A stretch of DNA of 64,000 nucleotides from Neurospora crassa OR74A (taxonomy: Eukaryota; Ascomycota; Sordariomycetes; Sordariales; Sordariaceae): the NCBI RefSeq assembly GCF_000182925.2, contig NC_026501.1:1550001-1614000 (forward strand), written 5' to 3'. This document shows positions 13,201 to 24,686 of the stretch, one piece after another (position 1 is the stretch's first letter; each line of letters begins with the position of its first letter). The position numbers and the translations under genes are program-made. The notes below the pieces were generated by a model that searched no databases, was not told the origin of the DNA, and was given only the letters and a program-made list of their open reading frames with translations.

Positions 13201-14469
13201 TGTCGTCGATCTCTGACGGACTTTGAGCACCTTGTTAAGTTGCTGGAGATCGAGAACCCTTCCTCATGGATACCGTCTCTGGCGGATGTGCGGTCGCCGA
13301 CACAGATTCTTTCCAGGCCAAGTCGAGCGGTGCTCAAGGATCTCCAAATTCGTATGGATTGGTTCTTGCGGGTACTTTTGGCGCATCCCACGTTTGCTAC
13401 TCATGAGATGCTTTGGGAGTTCTTCCTGGTGCCTGATTTGCAGCTTGACATGATGGCTGAACGGAGTAGGCTCAAAGCGGAAGCGCTAACGGAGAAAATC
13501 CATGACGAGATGGAGCCTGTCATAGACCTTAGGGAGGTTGAGCAGTTTGTGGATCATGCTCGTGATATTGTCAGGAGCGTGCACTTTTCTACCAGGAGTG
13601 TAGCCCGGAGGGCGAACGTAGTCGGGAACGTTGCCATGGGTAAGTCATTTCTTTTCACAGACCTCTACACCAAAGGAGGTACCCTTTACTAACAATACCC
13701 ACAAATAGACCTCTACGATGCCTCCCAACTCCTTCACCGCGTCCTCACCACCTTCCCTTTCCTCCCACCCTCCCACCTAACCGCTCTGGAACTCTACGTC
13801 CGCGCCCTCGCTCCACCCCAAAACTCGCCAACAAACCTCTTCTTCAACGCCTTCTTAACTCTTTACTCCAATGTTGAAGCTATCCTCCGCGCCCTCGCCA
13901 AGCCGCCGCGAACCATTGCGAAGATTGTGTCCATTCGCCGCGAGGCCGAGCGTAACTACAACTCGCTCAACCGCTCGTCGCGTTGGCCGCTCGGTCTTTT
14001 GGATGAGACGAGGCAGCGGATAAACGAGGAACGAGAGGAGAAGGTCAAGAATGCGGAGCGCGAGGCGGAGATGCTGGGAAAAGAACTAAGGTATGCCCAG
14101 CAGACGGTAGCGGGCGAACTGGCGGGGTGGAGGGATATGCATGAAAAGATGGGACGGAGAGCGATTAGGGAGTTGGCGAGGGGGATGTTGATCTTGGAGA
14201 GAGGACGAATGGAGGGGTTGAAGAGGGCTTTGAGGAAGGTCAAGGCGGTTGAGGCGGGAGGGCTGACGGGTTTGCGGGATAGTGCTGTTGACAGGAATTC
14301 AGTTGGGGTTGGTGGAAGTAGTAGTGGTGGCTACAGGGGAAATGGGAATGGGAATGGGAATGGGAGGGGTGTACCCGGCAAAGGCGTCGTCGGTGTGGGA
14401 AAAGCCCCAGCGACGATAGCCGCCAGTACGGTGGTTGCGACGGGGAGGATTGATGATAACTTGTTATAG
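10294..14469 (+). CDS. VRL1: Vrl1-like VPS9-domain Rab GEF with ankyrin, PX and BAR-like regions, 1345 aa
   Basis: Three exons: 10294-10630, 10700-13639 and 13709-14469. Both introns (69 and 69 nt) have CTAAC branch points and restore the frame. Residues about 270-480 form a VPS9 domain (core VSLLLYVVIKAQIKHLQARL at about 436-455, then DSGEIGYALSTFEAVLAYL), the catalytic module of Rab5-family exchange factors. Ankyrin-like repeats follow at about 660-880. A PX-like domain lies at about 914-1012 (YSYAVTTCRRSLTDFEHLVK), and a helical, charged BAR-like C-terminus at about 1030-1290. A GNGNGNGN tract from a 6-bp repeat lies near the end. This order matches yeast Vrl1 and, in part, human VARP/ANKRD27. 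Yeast Vrl1 pairs with Vin1 to form the endosomal VINE coat. It probably acts on endosome membranes; the ortholog call is inferred from domain order. Confidence 0.85.
10631..10699 (+). other. Intron 1 of the Vrl1-like gene
   Basis: GTACCG donor, GCTAAC branch, ACAG acceptor. Removing it joins SNKG to FRALAQA and bypasses an in-frame stop. Confidence 0.8.
13640..13708 (+). other. Intron 2 of the Vrl1-like gene
   Basis: GTAAGT donor, TACTAACAA branch, ATAG acceptor. It joins VAM to DLYDASQLL in frame. Confidence 0.85.
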
Positions 14470-15433
14470 TCCCCGTTAACGAATGGTGGGACGGCGGCAG
14501 GTGGAGCGGTGTAAGTTCCAGGGACTGAAAGTACAAACGGCGTTGGATGGCCTTTTTTAAGAGGCTGGTTTGCTATCGGTTTGTGGAACATATAATGTAC
14601 AACATGGCAATATGGGCAATGGTTTGGTGAAATACCTGGCGGCGTTGTCTGGCCGTTGGAGATTTCACTTCAAAGATTTGTCCGCCTGCAGTGGTGAGAC
14701 AGCGTTGAGTGGTTTACAGGATACAGGACAGGCGTTAGAGCTGGGAACGTGCGGTTGAACTTTCAATGTCATACTCTTTCTCTGGGCAGAAGTTACCTCG
14801 CCGCCCCTTTGGGCCTCGACACAATCGACAACAAAGTCAGCATGTGGTGTCTCGTCCCTATCAATCACGAAGCCCGCAAATAAATTTGGGAAAAGGGAAA
14901 AAAAAACAAGAAACAAAAAAGATTTACCGAAAAAATACAATTAGTAAACCTCGACAACCCATCAAGAAATTCAGATGCGAATCATATAGGTATCATCAAC
15001 AAAACGACCTCCACTCAAAGGTACCTATCTAGGTAACCGCTCCTTAACGGCTTTCAGACGCCAAACCCCCATTGCGCGTATAGTCTGTATGTATAGGTAG
15101 GTAGGTACAGCCGTACGGATCACAACCAACCTGACCACCATCTTGAAGATCACATAATGAAACAAGCGCGATTTACCCCAACCACCAAAGAATGACGAGT
15201 GACCGTTATTGTCAAGCTGAAGAGCCTGTGTGGTAGGTAAGTGTAGGTCGGAATGCGATTGGAACCAAAGAACAAAAATGACACAAAATAATTAGCCGCC
15301 CGCTGCCCTATAAGTATGTAACGAGATAAGGGCACTACTATGCTATGTAATGTAATGTACACAGGATGAGCGACGAAATGGAGATTCTTGGATAGCATAG
15401 GTAAACAGGCTACTACAACATCCGGTCGGTCAC

Positions 15434-15593
15434 GTCCAGGTCCAGGTCCAGGTCCAGGTCCAGATCATCAGGTCGGCAGAATGGGCCTGGCCTGGCTGGG
15501 GTGAGGCTGTGCTTGGCCTGGCCTTCTCTGGAGCTGGAGATGGATGGATGGATGGAGGTGTAGCATGGCATGGCATGGCATGGCATGGCATGG
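15434..15593. repeat. Cluster of three simple tandem repeats
   Basis: A TCCAGG hexamer array (about 15434-15463), a GGAT tetramer array (about 15539-15556) and a GCATG pentamer array (about 15563-15593) lie within 160 bp. They are near-perfect units, so slippage is recent. Confidence 0.85.
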
Positions 15594-18483
15594 CCCATAT
15601 GATGATGAGCAACGAACGAAACTGGCCGGGACCACGGACGGATCCCGGGTAGATGTTTGAGCCGCAGCGTACGTAGGGCTTGGTCAGTCTATGTTGTGAG
15701 CGAAAGCCGGAGGAGAATGGGAGAGACCTCAAACAAAGCCTATTGTTGAGACCCAGTTTGGATGTCTTTGTACTATAGAAGTTATCCGCTCGGAAGCTCG
15801 GAAAAGCGGGAGAGAATGGAAACATGATGGTGTTTCATGTTTTCTTGGTGCGCACGTGGTTGAAGGATGGGATGGGGGCCCATTGTTCCTTTATCTTTGT
15901 TCCGGCCTTTTCTGGCGTGGAAAAATAAAGAAGGATATGTAGGTAGTACTATGTACCTAGGTATAGCCAATCACTTTGGATTATTGGGTCCCGATAGGTG
16001 GTTAGTTGGAAGGAGGGGGGAGTGAGGAGTGACTGACATGGAATGATATGCTATTACAAGAGTCCGCTCCGGGGGGGGACGGGTATGCGACCCTTCTTTC
16101 AACCTTTCCACTGGGGAAGGCGTTTTCAGCAGTTTCAAGTTGTAGATGAGGACTGTACAAGTTCATCTCGTCAATTGTCTGATATTCCGTGATATGATGA
16201 CCTACATTACTCATTCACTGGCATCCACGGGTTTAAACTTGGAACATCACAACCATCTAGCTCTCTCAATGTAAAATGCCTTGTTGGGATCAGATTGGAC
16301 CTTTCTAGACGTTGGCAACACAAAGGCAAAGCATATCATATCATGCCATGTCGGCAGATAACGGAATTTCTTTTTTTTTTCTTTTTTTTTTTCTTTCTTC
16401 ACCTTCACATGATTCACGTTCAACCCATACATATTCACATGTATGTGCGTGACTTGACGTGCTTTTCTTTCCACCAACTCTCCCCCCCGCACCACGACAC
16501 TGGCAATGGGAGATGGCGAAGAGATGGATGGTCAGAACCTCAACAGAAATGGAGTATGCCTTGCAGAAAGCCGTTGTTTCATGTTTCTCCCACTACCACA
16601 TGAAACAATGAAACATCTGTCAACCCGAAAAAAAAAAGTGAGAAAGTGGGAAAAGAACGAGAAAAAAATGAAGAAACTGCCAAAGGTCTGGTACCCGGGA
16701 TGGACAATGGCACCACATGTTTAATCGGATGCGACTGGATACCTCGTTCAGCCGGAGTTTGACACTTCACCTAGCATTAGTCGAGATGCCCTAGGTAGTA
16801 GCTTGCGTTGTTAGTCTTAGTGTCCATATAGTTTAGTGTTCTGCATGTTTTAGTGCGTATTTGCTGTGGCCTGTGGATTTTTTTCTTCCTTCTTTTTCCT
16901 CCCTCTGTCTCTCCCCGCTGTTTCTTCCCTTCTAGGCTTTCCTTCCCCTCTTTTTTTTTTTTTTTTCTTGTTCCAGGGCCTGAGTAAAAAGGAAAAGCAA
17001 GAGTCGGTAAGAAGAATTCTAGACAACTTCCAGTCTTTGGTTGTCTGCCATTCCATACAGCATATATTGATATCACCCACACATAGGTATATTGATAGGT
17101 TCCATGGCGTCCAATCGACGGGTAAACTTGCCCCATGTCCGAAAAGGTAATGGCATGGTTGTGTATAAGTCGGGTTTAAGTGATCTGATTGGCCATCAAC
17201 AATGCAGGGTTGAATGGGACCCTTGTGGAATTGGTCGGGCTGCCATGCGGCACGCAAAGACAGGGGGGGTTAAAAGACTCGAAAGTGAAAAAAAAAAAAA
17301 AAAAAAGACAGAAATGCGCGACTGACAGCGCAACAGCAAAAGTTGCAGATCAGCGTTCTGGTGTTGCATGAAAATTGGATAATAAACTGCAAGAATCGTC
17401 TTCAATGTTGAAAAACCCCCGTTCGGAGGAAAAGGCCGCGGGCCGCCGGCAACGTTAGCGTAGATAAAACGGCCTGAGACGACTCCAACTCCGAAAGTCC
17501 CCGTGGTCTCGGTGCTGCGCAGGCAATGTCAAGAAACGATCAAGTATAGATTTTTCATGTCAAGACGCCTGGGGCATGATAGTCAGTCGTATGAGGACGA
17601 GGAACGTTACGGAGACGTGACGATCTCGGGACAATTTTTAAGAGAGGTGACGGTGACCTTGCGGCGATCTGGCTCGCTAAAACTTTGAAAGAAAATATTC
17701 ACCTCTTGACCTGGCCTTGCTGGGTGAGTTAAGAGGCCGGGAATTGTTGTACGAAACCTTGTGACTGACCGGACCGCCCTCTTGAACATTGTCATCGACG
17801 TTTGGACGGGCGCTTAAAATTGATGACGCTGTGGGTTTCCGATCCGAAGATCCTATCCTCCCTTGATATGTGAGACTCCGAACTTCTAAGCGCCTACGAA
17901 CTTCGTATTGAGGCTGTGTAACTGCCGACCTTTACGGTCATCGCCAAACCTTTTCTGCAAAGTAAGGAAGGAGAATGAAGCAGATGATGAACAGGAGAGC
18001 TCCGGATATCGGATTGGGCTGGGCTGGCAAAACCGGCCTCTAACAATTTCCGTAACCGCCCAGCCGCCGCTGATGTTAACGCATGTTCAGGGTTATGCCT
18101 ACCTAGAGACCTTGGGCGGCTGTTTGATCAACCCGACCCGCTCGCTGTGTTAGTGTCCTACGTTACAACTCCACACGTTTTCTTAACAATTGAGTTGAGC
18201 GCAAGCGACAATCCACTTCCATGTGCAAGCGCCCTCGGGTGCGCGCTTCCCTTCCTACTACGGTCGTCAGCTAGACATCCGTCTTTGATCTTCTCTACAC
18301 TTCATGGCGCTTAGGTAGTTTCGGTCCGGTGAGAAATTCGTGCTTGCGATCTTCCAGCCCCTTCTGAACGACGCCGTACCTGCTCGATCCCTACCTTGTT
18401 TAGCTTCGGAGGCCCGGTCGTAAGACAAAGCAATTTCAGTAACCGCTCGCATCTTGGAACCTTCATCGGACTCTCGAAAGAAC

Positions 18484-18490
<7 letters not shown>

Positions 18491-18519
<29 letters not shown>
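18491..18519. repeat. CT dinucleotide microsatellite
   Basis: About 14 uninterrupted CT units in the gene-poor region. Confidence 0.9.
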
Positions 18520-18524
<5 letters not shown>

Positions 18525-20060
18525 AAAGTTGAAGGTCTGAGAAAAGCTAAGCAGTCGATGGATCCACCTAAAATAGGGCCGCCATAGGGTCGGAGGTTTC
18601 TCCTAGCACTGCATTTCCTCTGTGCAGAGGAGAGATGCGACTGGTAGCGGGGAGCAATCGTGGAGCTGCTCTGGAGTCTTGAGCAGAAACATGATGCGAG
18701 GGAGACATCAACGAGCACGCCCAAACTCCGGATAGCCGAAATGTCGAACGAAAGGATGGAGCGGATGGGTGCCCAACCCGCCTTACTTTTTTTTTTTTTT
18801 TGTTAGTGTCGGCCTGGTATGCAATGCAGTATGTATGGACATTGCGAGCTATCACTATCACTGAGATAACGGGGAGGCGAATGCCTTTCCAGCTGTCGTA
18901 TCAGAACACTTTTCTCGGACGTTCTGGATTCAGTGAAAGTGAAAGAGCTGGCCTTGCATCCGTGCCTGACCTTCTACTATAGTGTCGTCGAGCCGTGGCA
19001 GCCTTCCGTTTGGCTTTTCCCCTCTGCGGATGGGTCCGTTCAGTAGTCCTGCTCAACGGCCTAGCATGCCTTTGTCGCCGCGGGGTAAATGTCTTTTGAA
19101 GGTGATGGTGGTGCGGTGGTGGTGTCCGGGTGGTGCTGCGAGAAAAAGACGCGATGGGTTCGAAGCCTTGCTCCATCAAGACGTGTCGTGGCTCGACTCG
19201 ATGGCCCTGGCTGCGATGTGCTGCGGGAAGCACCGTCGTGATGACCCCGCGTCGAAGTGGCATCTGGCAGCATGATCGACCCCCCATTCTGTTCCGCCCT
19301 GTTCTCACTTGTCTGTCAGTTTGTTCCCCCCGCCCTATCCTATGTGTCCCGATATTGTCCCCAAACACACGCTCCAACAGAAGAAGTTCTGTCCCTGGCC
19401 CGCCCTTGCTGCCATCTGCCATTTGCCGTCTGTCTGGTTCGGTTCCCACGTCGTCCCGCGGCTGGCGCCTGGGCCCAAGATCTCGAAAGGGGAGCTTCTG
19501 AAAGTATCGTTGCTACTGGCGAGTGCTGGATCAAGTACAACAAATGACCCTTGACGGGTAACAGTGCTACGCTGTAGGCGGGACCATGTGTCTAAATATG
19601 ACTCATAGACGCCTGCATGGCGGCTTGCACCGACATGGGATTTATGGCCAATGGTGTTGCTGAAATGCCCATCTACCTTCGACTTCTCAGAACTAGGGCT
19701 TCCCAGAAGGGAAAAGGGCTCTTCTTTGCGTGAAGTCCCAAAAAAGGGAGCTTGGGCCATGAAGCATCTTGAGGAAGCTTCCACATGGAATGAATGGAGC
19801 GAGAGAACGTGTAACTGCCGGTACGTCTTCTTTGTCCTCTTTGTCCATTGTGTGCCCTCCTCCGATCCGACATGTTGATGCATGTAAGTGAGATTCGAGA
19901 TTATCGGTATCTTATCAGTCTACATACCCTATCATTCCTCTCCTGAATAGTGTTTCCGACCTGTGTTTACCTTTTTTTGACGTCGACCTCAAAGCATCAT
20001 GTCTCCAGAAACCGACAACCACAATGGCGGCTATTCTATCCGTCAATTACGAACCCATTT

Positions 20061-20153
20061 CTCAACTATCCAAATAAATCGTCGAGTGACATGACCCTGG
20101 GTCTCAACGAGCGCCATAGATCTCCGCGTTTCAGATTTATTTGGATATCTGAG
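20061..20153. repeat. 20-bp inverted repeat with 53-bp spacer
   Basis: Arms 20061-20080 and 20134-20153 match as reverse complements at 18 of 20 positions, with the inner 14 perfect (TATCCAAATAAATC). No target duplication was found at its edges. It could be a hairpin-forming transcript, a worn inverted-repeat insertion or a chance palindrome. Confidence 0.75.
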
Positions 20154-20849
20154 CAATCAGAGTCGTCCATGGGTTCCAGCCTTAAACCCGACTGCCAAGC
20201 TGCTAACCACCAAAGACTAGGGTCGTGACAAGGGCAAAGGGTAACAACGTAGCCAAGGTAGCACTGGAGGCTGCAAGTTGCTCTTCTCTTCTCTTGCTCT
20301 TTCCGGTAATCCCTCTTGGACCTCTCCACCAGGGGTAGATAGGTATTCGCGCCTTTGTACACTCACTAAACAAGTATTCACAAGAGATACGTACCTTTGT
20401 GAGCACAGCTTACACGCCTGTGTCTCCGAGCATGTCTCTCATGTGGTTTTCGCGACCGCGGCCCACGCTTAACGCTAGTATTCCTATGCCCATGCTTCTC
20501 GCGCCGGCAATGGGCATCCATCGTCCAGTCCTCTCCTGGTGCTAACATGGGTCCATACTCTCCGGCCCTCCATGGCCTATGATCTCGAGTTATCCATCTG
20601 AGCATGAGGATAAGTATAACCTTGTTTCCCTCCTCTTGTTGCCCCTTCTTGCTTCATGTCCAAACAACATCTTCTCTTCAGGCATCTAGAGTCTCAAGTG
20701 TCCGGGCCAAGACCATACATACGATCCCTTCCTTCCTTTTCACCTCCACTCTCATACAATTTAGAATCACCATCGGAGCGGGTCTCCTTCCTATCCTTGT
20801 TTTCCAAACTAATCTTGTAATCCGCTCCTTCCACTACACAAGCTTCAAG

Positions 20850-22710
20850 ATGTCTACGTAGGTTGTTTCCACTACCCCAGACTGCCATCAGCTTCACAGC
20901 TAACCGTTGTTGGGACATAGTCTGGCAACAGGTATCCCTTACGAATTCACATTCCCATCGTGTGAACTTCCAGTCACTCCGCCAAGCTTTTCTTTCGATC
21001 CTTCTCTCCTTGAGATCAACTTCAACCCTAGCCATGTTCGCTCCGTCTCCCATGGCTCATCGGTCTACTCCTCCTTTGAGTCTTCTCCCTCAGAGTCAGT
21101 GAGCGCAACAAGCACACGGAGGACAACACCGGTCCGGAGCCGGTCACCCATCCGTACTCATGGACCTCTTCTCCTCCCCAAGATTCGCAGCCAGGACCAG
21201 TCCATCGATCCATCCGCCGTTGCTGCTCCGGCCCCCAAGCGTGCTCGGACTATGCCGGGCCCAAGGATCGCCCGGGCCCGGGCCAATACCGACAGCTTCC
21301 GACCTGTACATCAGCGCAGCTACACCAACCCAGATGCCATCTCCTTCGCGACTCCTCTCCCCTTCGCGGAGGATAACAGCGGCATCGTCTTCGCTCCCAT
21401 CAACTATGTTGCCGAGCCTTCATCGGTACCTCACTCTCGCCGGGCGTCCTTGTGCAGCCTAGACCACGTCACCATCGAGAGATATGGCTATCCCACCTAC
21501 CGCCAAATGCCGACCTATGTGCCATCCCAGACTCGGGCCAGCCTCAGCCCGTCGCCTACGCCGCAGCCCCAGGCTCAGTTCCCCCAGCCGGAGTCTTTCA
21601 TGTACCAGCCGTATGCGCCGCGCGCACCTTCGCCTCTCGCTGCCGCCGCTCCCATCACCCCCGACATGACGCCCTCGACGACCCTCCTATCCTACCTCAC
21701 CTCGTCGAACCCGGCTCCGTCGCTCGTTCGCACCATCTCCTTCCCGCTTCGGGATCCCCACACCAAGCACTTCTGGTGGGACGTCCGACAAGTTCGCCCC
21801 TGGACCAACTTCACCGCGGCCTCCATCCTCTCCATCCCCGGCGCCTCCGCCTGCCTCTCGGTGCCCATCTCACAGGCCCTCCTCCCCACGGCCTCTTCTC
21901 CTCACCACCGCCACCCCGAGACCGAAGCCGCGCTGCACTCCATCTACTCGGCTCACTACCTCCCCAAGCTCAACGCCGCTCTGGCCCTCTGCTCGCAGCG
22001 CCCTCTCCAGCTCTCCGTTCCCTCCAAGAGCCCCATGGCCGCCGTCGCCACCGGTGCTTCCTCCGCATCCGCAGCAGCAACCGACAACATGTTCATCGCC
22101 AACGTCGCCGGCGAATCTGCCACCAACAGCGTCGCCGCCATCTTCGGCGGCAAGCCCCACCGCGCGCGTCGTCGGGCTCGTCAAGTCCTTTGACCGCTTC
22201 AACACGGGCATGCGCGTCGAGGGAAACATCAAGCGGGTCGAGTATCTGCGCGGCCTCGCGCACTTGCACCACGTCATGCGCGAGCACGGGTGCCGGTACG
22301 GCTTCATCTTGACCGAGATCGAGCTGGTGTTTGTTCGCAACGGGACCGAGACCACCCCGCATTTCGGCTATCTCGAGGTGGGCAGCGTGCAGCTTGCTGC
22401 CACGGGTAGCGAAGCGGCCGTGTCCGCGGAGAATGTGAACGAGGTGCAGATGACGGCTTGCTTGGCCCTTTGGGGATTGTGCATGCTTGCGGGCGACGAG
22501 CCTGTTCCCGGACAGGTACACTGGAAGGCGGAGATCGGTGCGCCCGCTGAGGGAACGAGACGGAAGGCGCTGGCGAGGGATGAGTGGATGCCGCAGCCGC
22601 AGTTGGCGGAGAAGAGAGAGGCGAAGAGGAGTAGGGGGTGGATCTGGCCTGAGGATGCTGTGGGAAGGAAGGAGTTGGGGAAGAGAGGTGTGAGGTATGG
22701 TGCTTGCTAA
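20850..22710 (+). CDS. Unknown conserved-looking protein, ~598 aa, one frame break
   Basis: The start is the ATG at 20850 (TTCAAGATGTCT). A 63-nt intron (20858-20920; GTAGGT donor, GCTAAC branch, ATAG acceptor) gives MSTLATGIPYEF. The first ~270 residues are Ser/Pro-rich and disordered. From about residue 275 a compact domain begins (KHFWWDVRQVRPWTNF, then YLPKLNAALALCSQRPLQL). The frame reaches a stop at 22193, but the coherent continuation (ARVVGLVKSFDRFNTGMRVE to RGVRYGAC, stop 22708-22710) lies one base ahead. The shift maps to a run of four C at 22155-22158 after codon 414; reading three C gives one 598-aa protein. No plausible intron fixes it. It may be a sequencing error, a real mutation or +1 frameshifting on CCC-C. 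I do not recognise the family. Confidence 0.72.
20858..20920 (+). other. Intron of the 598-aa gene
   Basis: GTAGGT donor, GCTAAC branch at about 20898, ACATAG acceptor. The alternative acceptor CAACAG at 20931 would lead to a quick stop. Confidence 0.7.
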
Positions 22711-24686
22711 GTTGAACTTGCGGCACAATTGTGAGTGTGACGGAATGGAAAAGGGGCCTGGTACAAGGGGCGGTATTGATCTGGCATCATCATCACCATC
22801 ATCTCGACTTGTGCGAAGTTGAAGAACGGGTTTCTTCACTTCACTCAGTTGAACGTGATACTCCCCTTTGCTCCTTTTTCTTCCCGCTAATGGAGGAAAA
22901 GAAGAGAGAAACGGTACATGGGATAAAAGTCTGGCACTCCACTCCCTTTTTTTTCATCATCTTCATCTTCTTCTTCACCATCTTTCTTCAACCTGGTTGT
23001 TGGCAAAGAGATTTTGCATTTGGCTTTTGGCTTCTTTTTCAACGGAGTTCAAGACAGGGAAACAGCATGGGTTTAAAATGGGCGGTCTCAGCATTTGCAT
23101 TTTCATGTAGCATACCAATTTTTCTTTTGTCATCAAGAACAAGAATGAATGAAAGAAAGAAAGAAAGAAGGGCGCCGAAAATCCCGGATTAGGGAAATGA
23201 CTGGTTCATCATGATGCCCGGGGGTAAGGAGGAAAATTTGCATATACCATACATACCACATACATCAAATACCATTCAACACCAAGACACTACGTAGGTA
23301 TACAATCGTTGTGTGTGATGTCCCCAATCCAGTTGAACACATTATCGTGACTCTTGTATTGATGTGAATATCCGAACAACACAAATACCCATCAATGACA
23401 GGATGCTGGACACATCGCCTCCAACCCCACCGTCAACAACTCCTGAAGCTCATATATCTCAGTAGCCTTGGAACCGACCAATTCACTGGAATGGTGTAGC
23501 AAGACTTATGTGTTGTTGTTTTTTACAAAGCCGACCTCTGACTCGTGTAAATTACCCTCTTCTTCGTCTGTTTTTTTCCCCTTTCAATGGGGATTTTTCG
23601 AGTCCGGCACTGAACAATCTTGTGATGGTCTTGAACTAACGTCGATGCCTGATTCCAGTGAGGTGTACCTTGGCCGCCTATTGTCGAGCACGGGTTCCTC
23701 CACTTGGTCTCTTTCTCCAACCCTGCCCTTCTCTCTTTCTCTTTTCTCGTTCTCTTTCTCTCTTTCTCTCTCTTGTGAGGCTCTCCTCCATCAATTTCAC
23801 CCACCACCCTCCCAGTCCGCCACTTTGCTCTTGCGTTAATTGGTTGCAACAGCACCTCTTGCGTTCTTTTTCAGTCTGGTCTACTCTACTTACCCTCAGC
23901 ATCGCCGGCTTCACAAGACATTATGATTCCGGGCAAGATATGTGCGTCATCTCAATTTCTTCGACTGAAATTATGGAGGTCCAGGTCTATATCTGTTATG
24001 TTTGGAAGTTGCTGGCTCACTGTGACTGTCATAGTATGTACTAGTGGAAATGGATGGGTAGGGACTCTTATATACAATAACATAGGATGAAAGGCCAATA
24101 ACGAGATGGAACCTGGACTATCTTAACAGATGTTGACATGTACCATCACAGTCACCGCTATGTACATGTATCACAGAAAGGTGGACGTTAGTACGAATGA
24201 GAACCTTGTACCTGGAGAGTGGTATACTGATTAGTCTTAGTATAACGGCAGGTGTGATTCAGTTACAGTTTAATGATTCTTGGGAGGAACTTTAAAGGTT
24301 CAATTCTTGGCAAGAACTCTTAGTACACGAGGTCGCGAGAAAAGAGAATTGTAATTGACAAGCACCATCTGACATTTGACTAGACCAGCACAGGGTCTAC
24401 AGCCGGCAGTAATGTTAGGTATGAACATGGGGGTATGGATGATCAAAGACTTAGAATAAGTGGCAAACAAACAAACGGTGCTCCTGTCAACTAAGTGAAA
24501 TGAATCCATGTACGGCATACCCATCAAATTGTTTGAAAATCTTCAACAACCATATCAAGACAGGATGTACATGCTTACAAAATACACAAGGCGCGTATAC
24601 AATCAGGAAGTGAACACAACAAAGATAGGAAGCCAAGTCATTTGGGATTTCATCATTCATGTGTATTGACAATTTACGTGTATCGT
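22711..24686. other. Convergent intergenic region, 2.0 kb
   Basis: Lies between the 3' ends of the 598-aa gene (plus) and ola1 (minus), so mostly 3' UTRs and spacer. It has pyrimidine-rich tracts (22950-22990, 23740-23780) and CAT/ATC runs. No supportable gene. Confidence 0.5.

Larger units (their letters stand above)
14470..20849. other. Long intergenic region, 6.4 kb, no supportable gene
   Basis: The longest gene-free stretch in the window, between two plus-strand genes. Open frames are short, overlapping and without consistent splice signals. It holds a cluster of simple repeats (15434-15593), T-rich tracts near 16370-16395 and 16950-16970, an A run at 17287-17306, a (CT)n tract at about 18491-18519 and a 20-bp inverted repeat (20061-20080 with 20134-20153). 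The right end should contain the promoter and leader of the gene starting at 20850. Confidence 0.5.

Noticed and set aside
18901-19883. Minus-strand frames of 182 codons with Arg/His/Thr-rich translation
   Set aside because: Composition is that of random GC-rich DNA, with overlapping frames on both strands and no motifs.
21452-22312. 286-codon frame overlapping the 598-aa gene
   Set aside because: A +1 shadow of a GC-rich coding exon, with Arg/Pro/His-rich translation.
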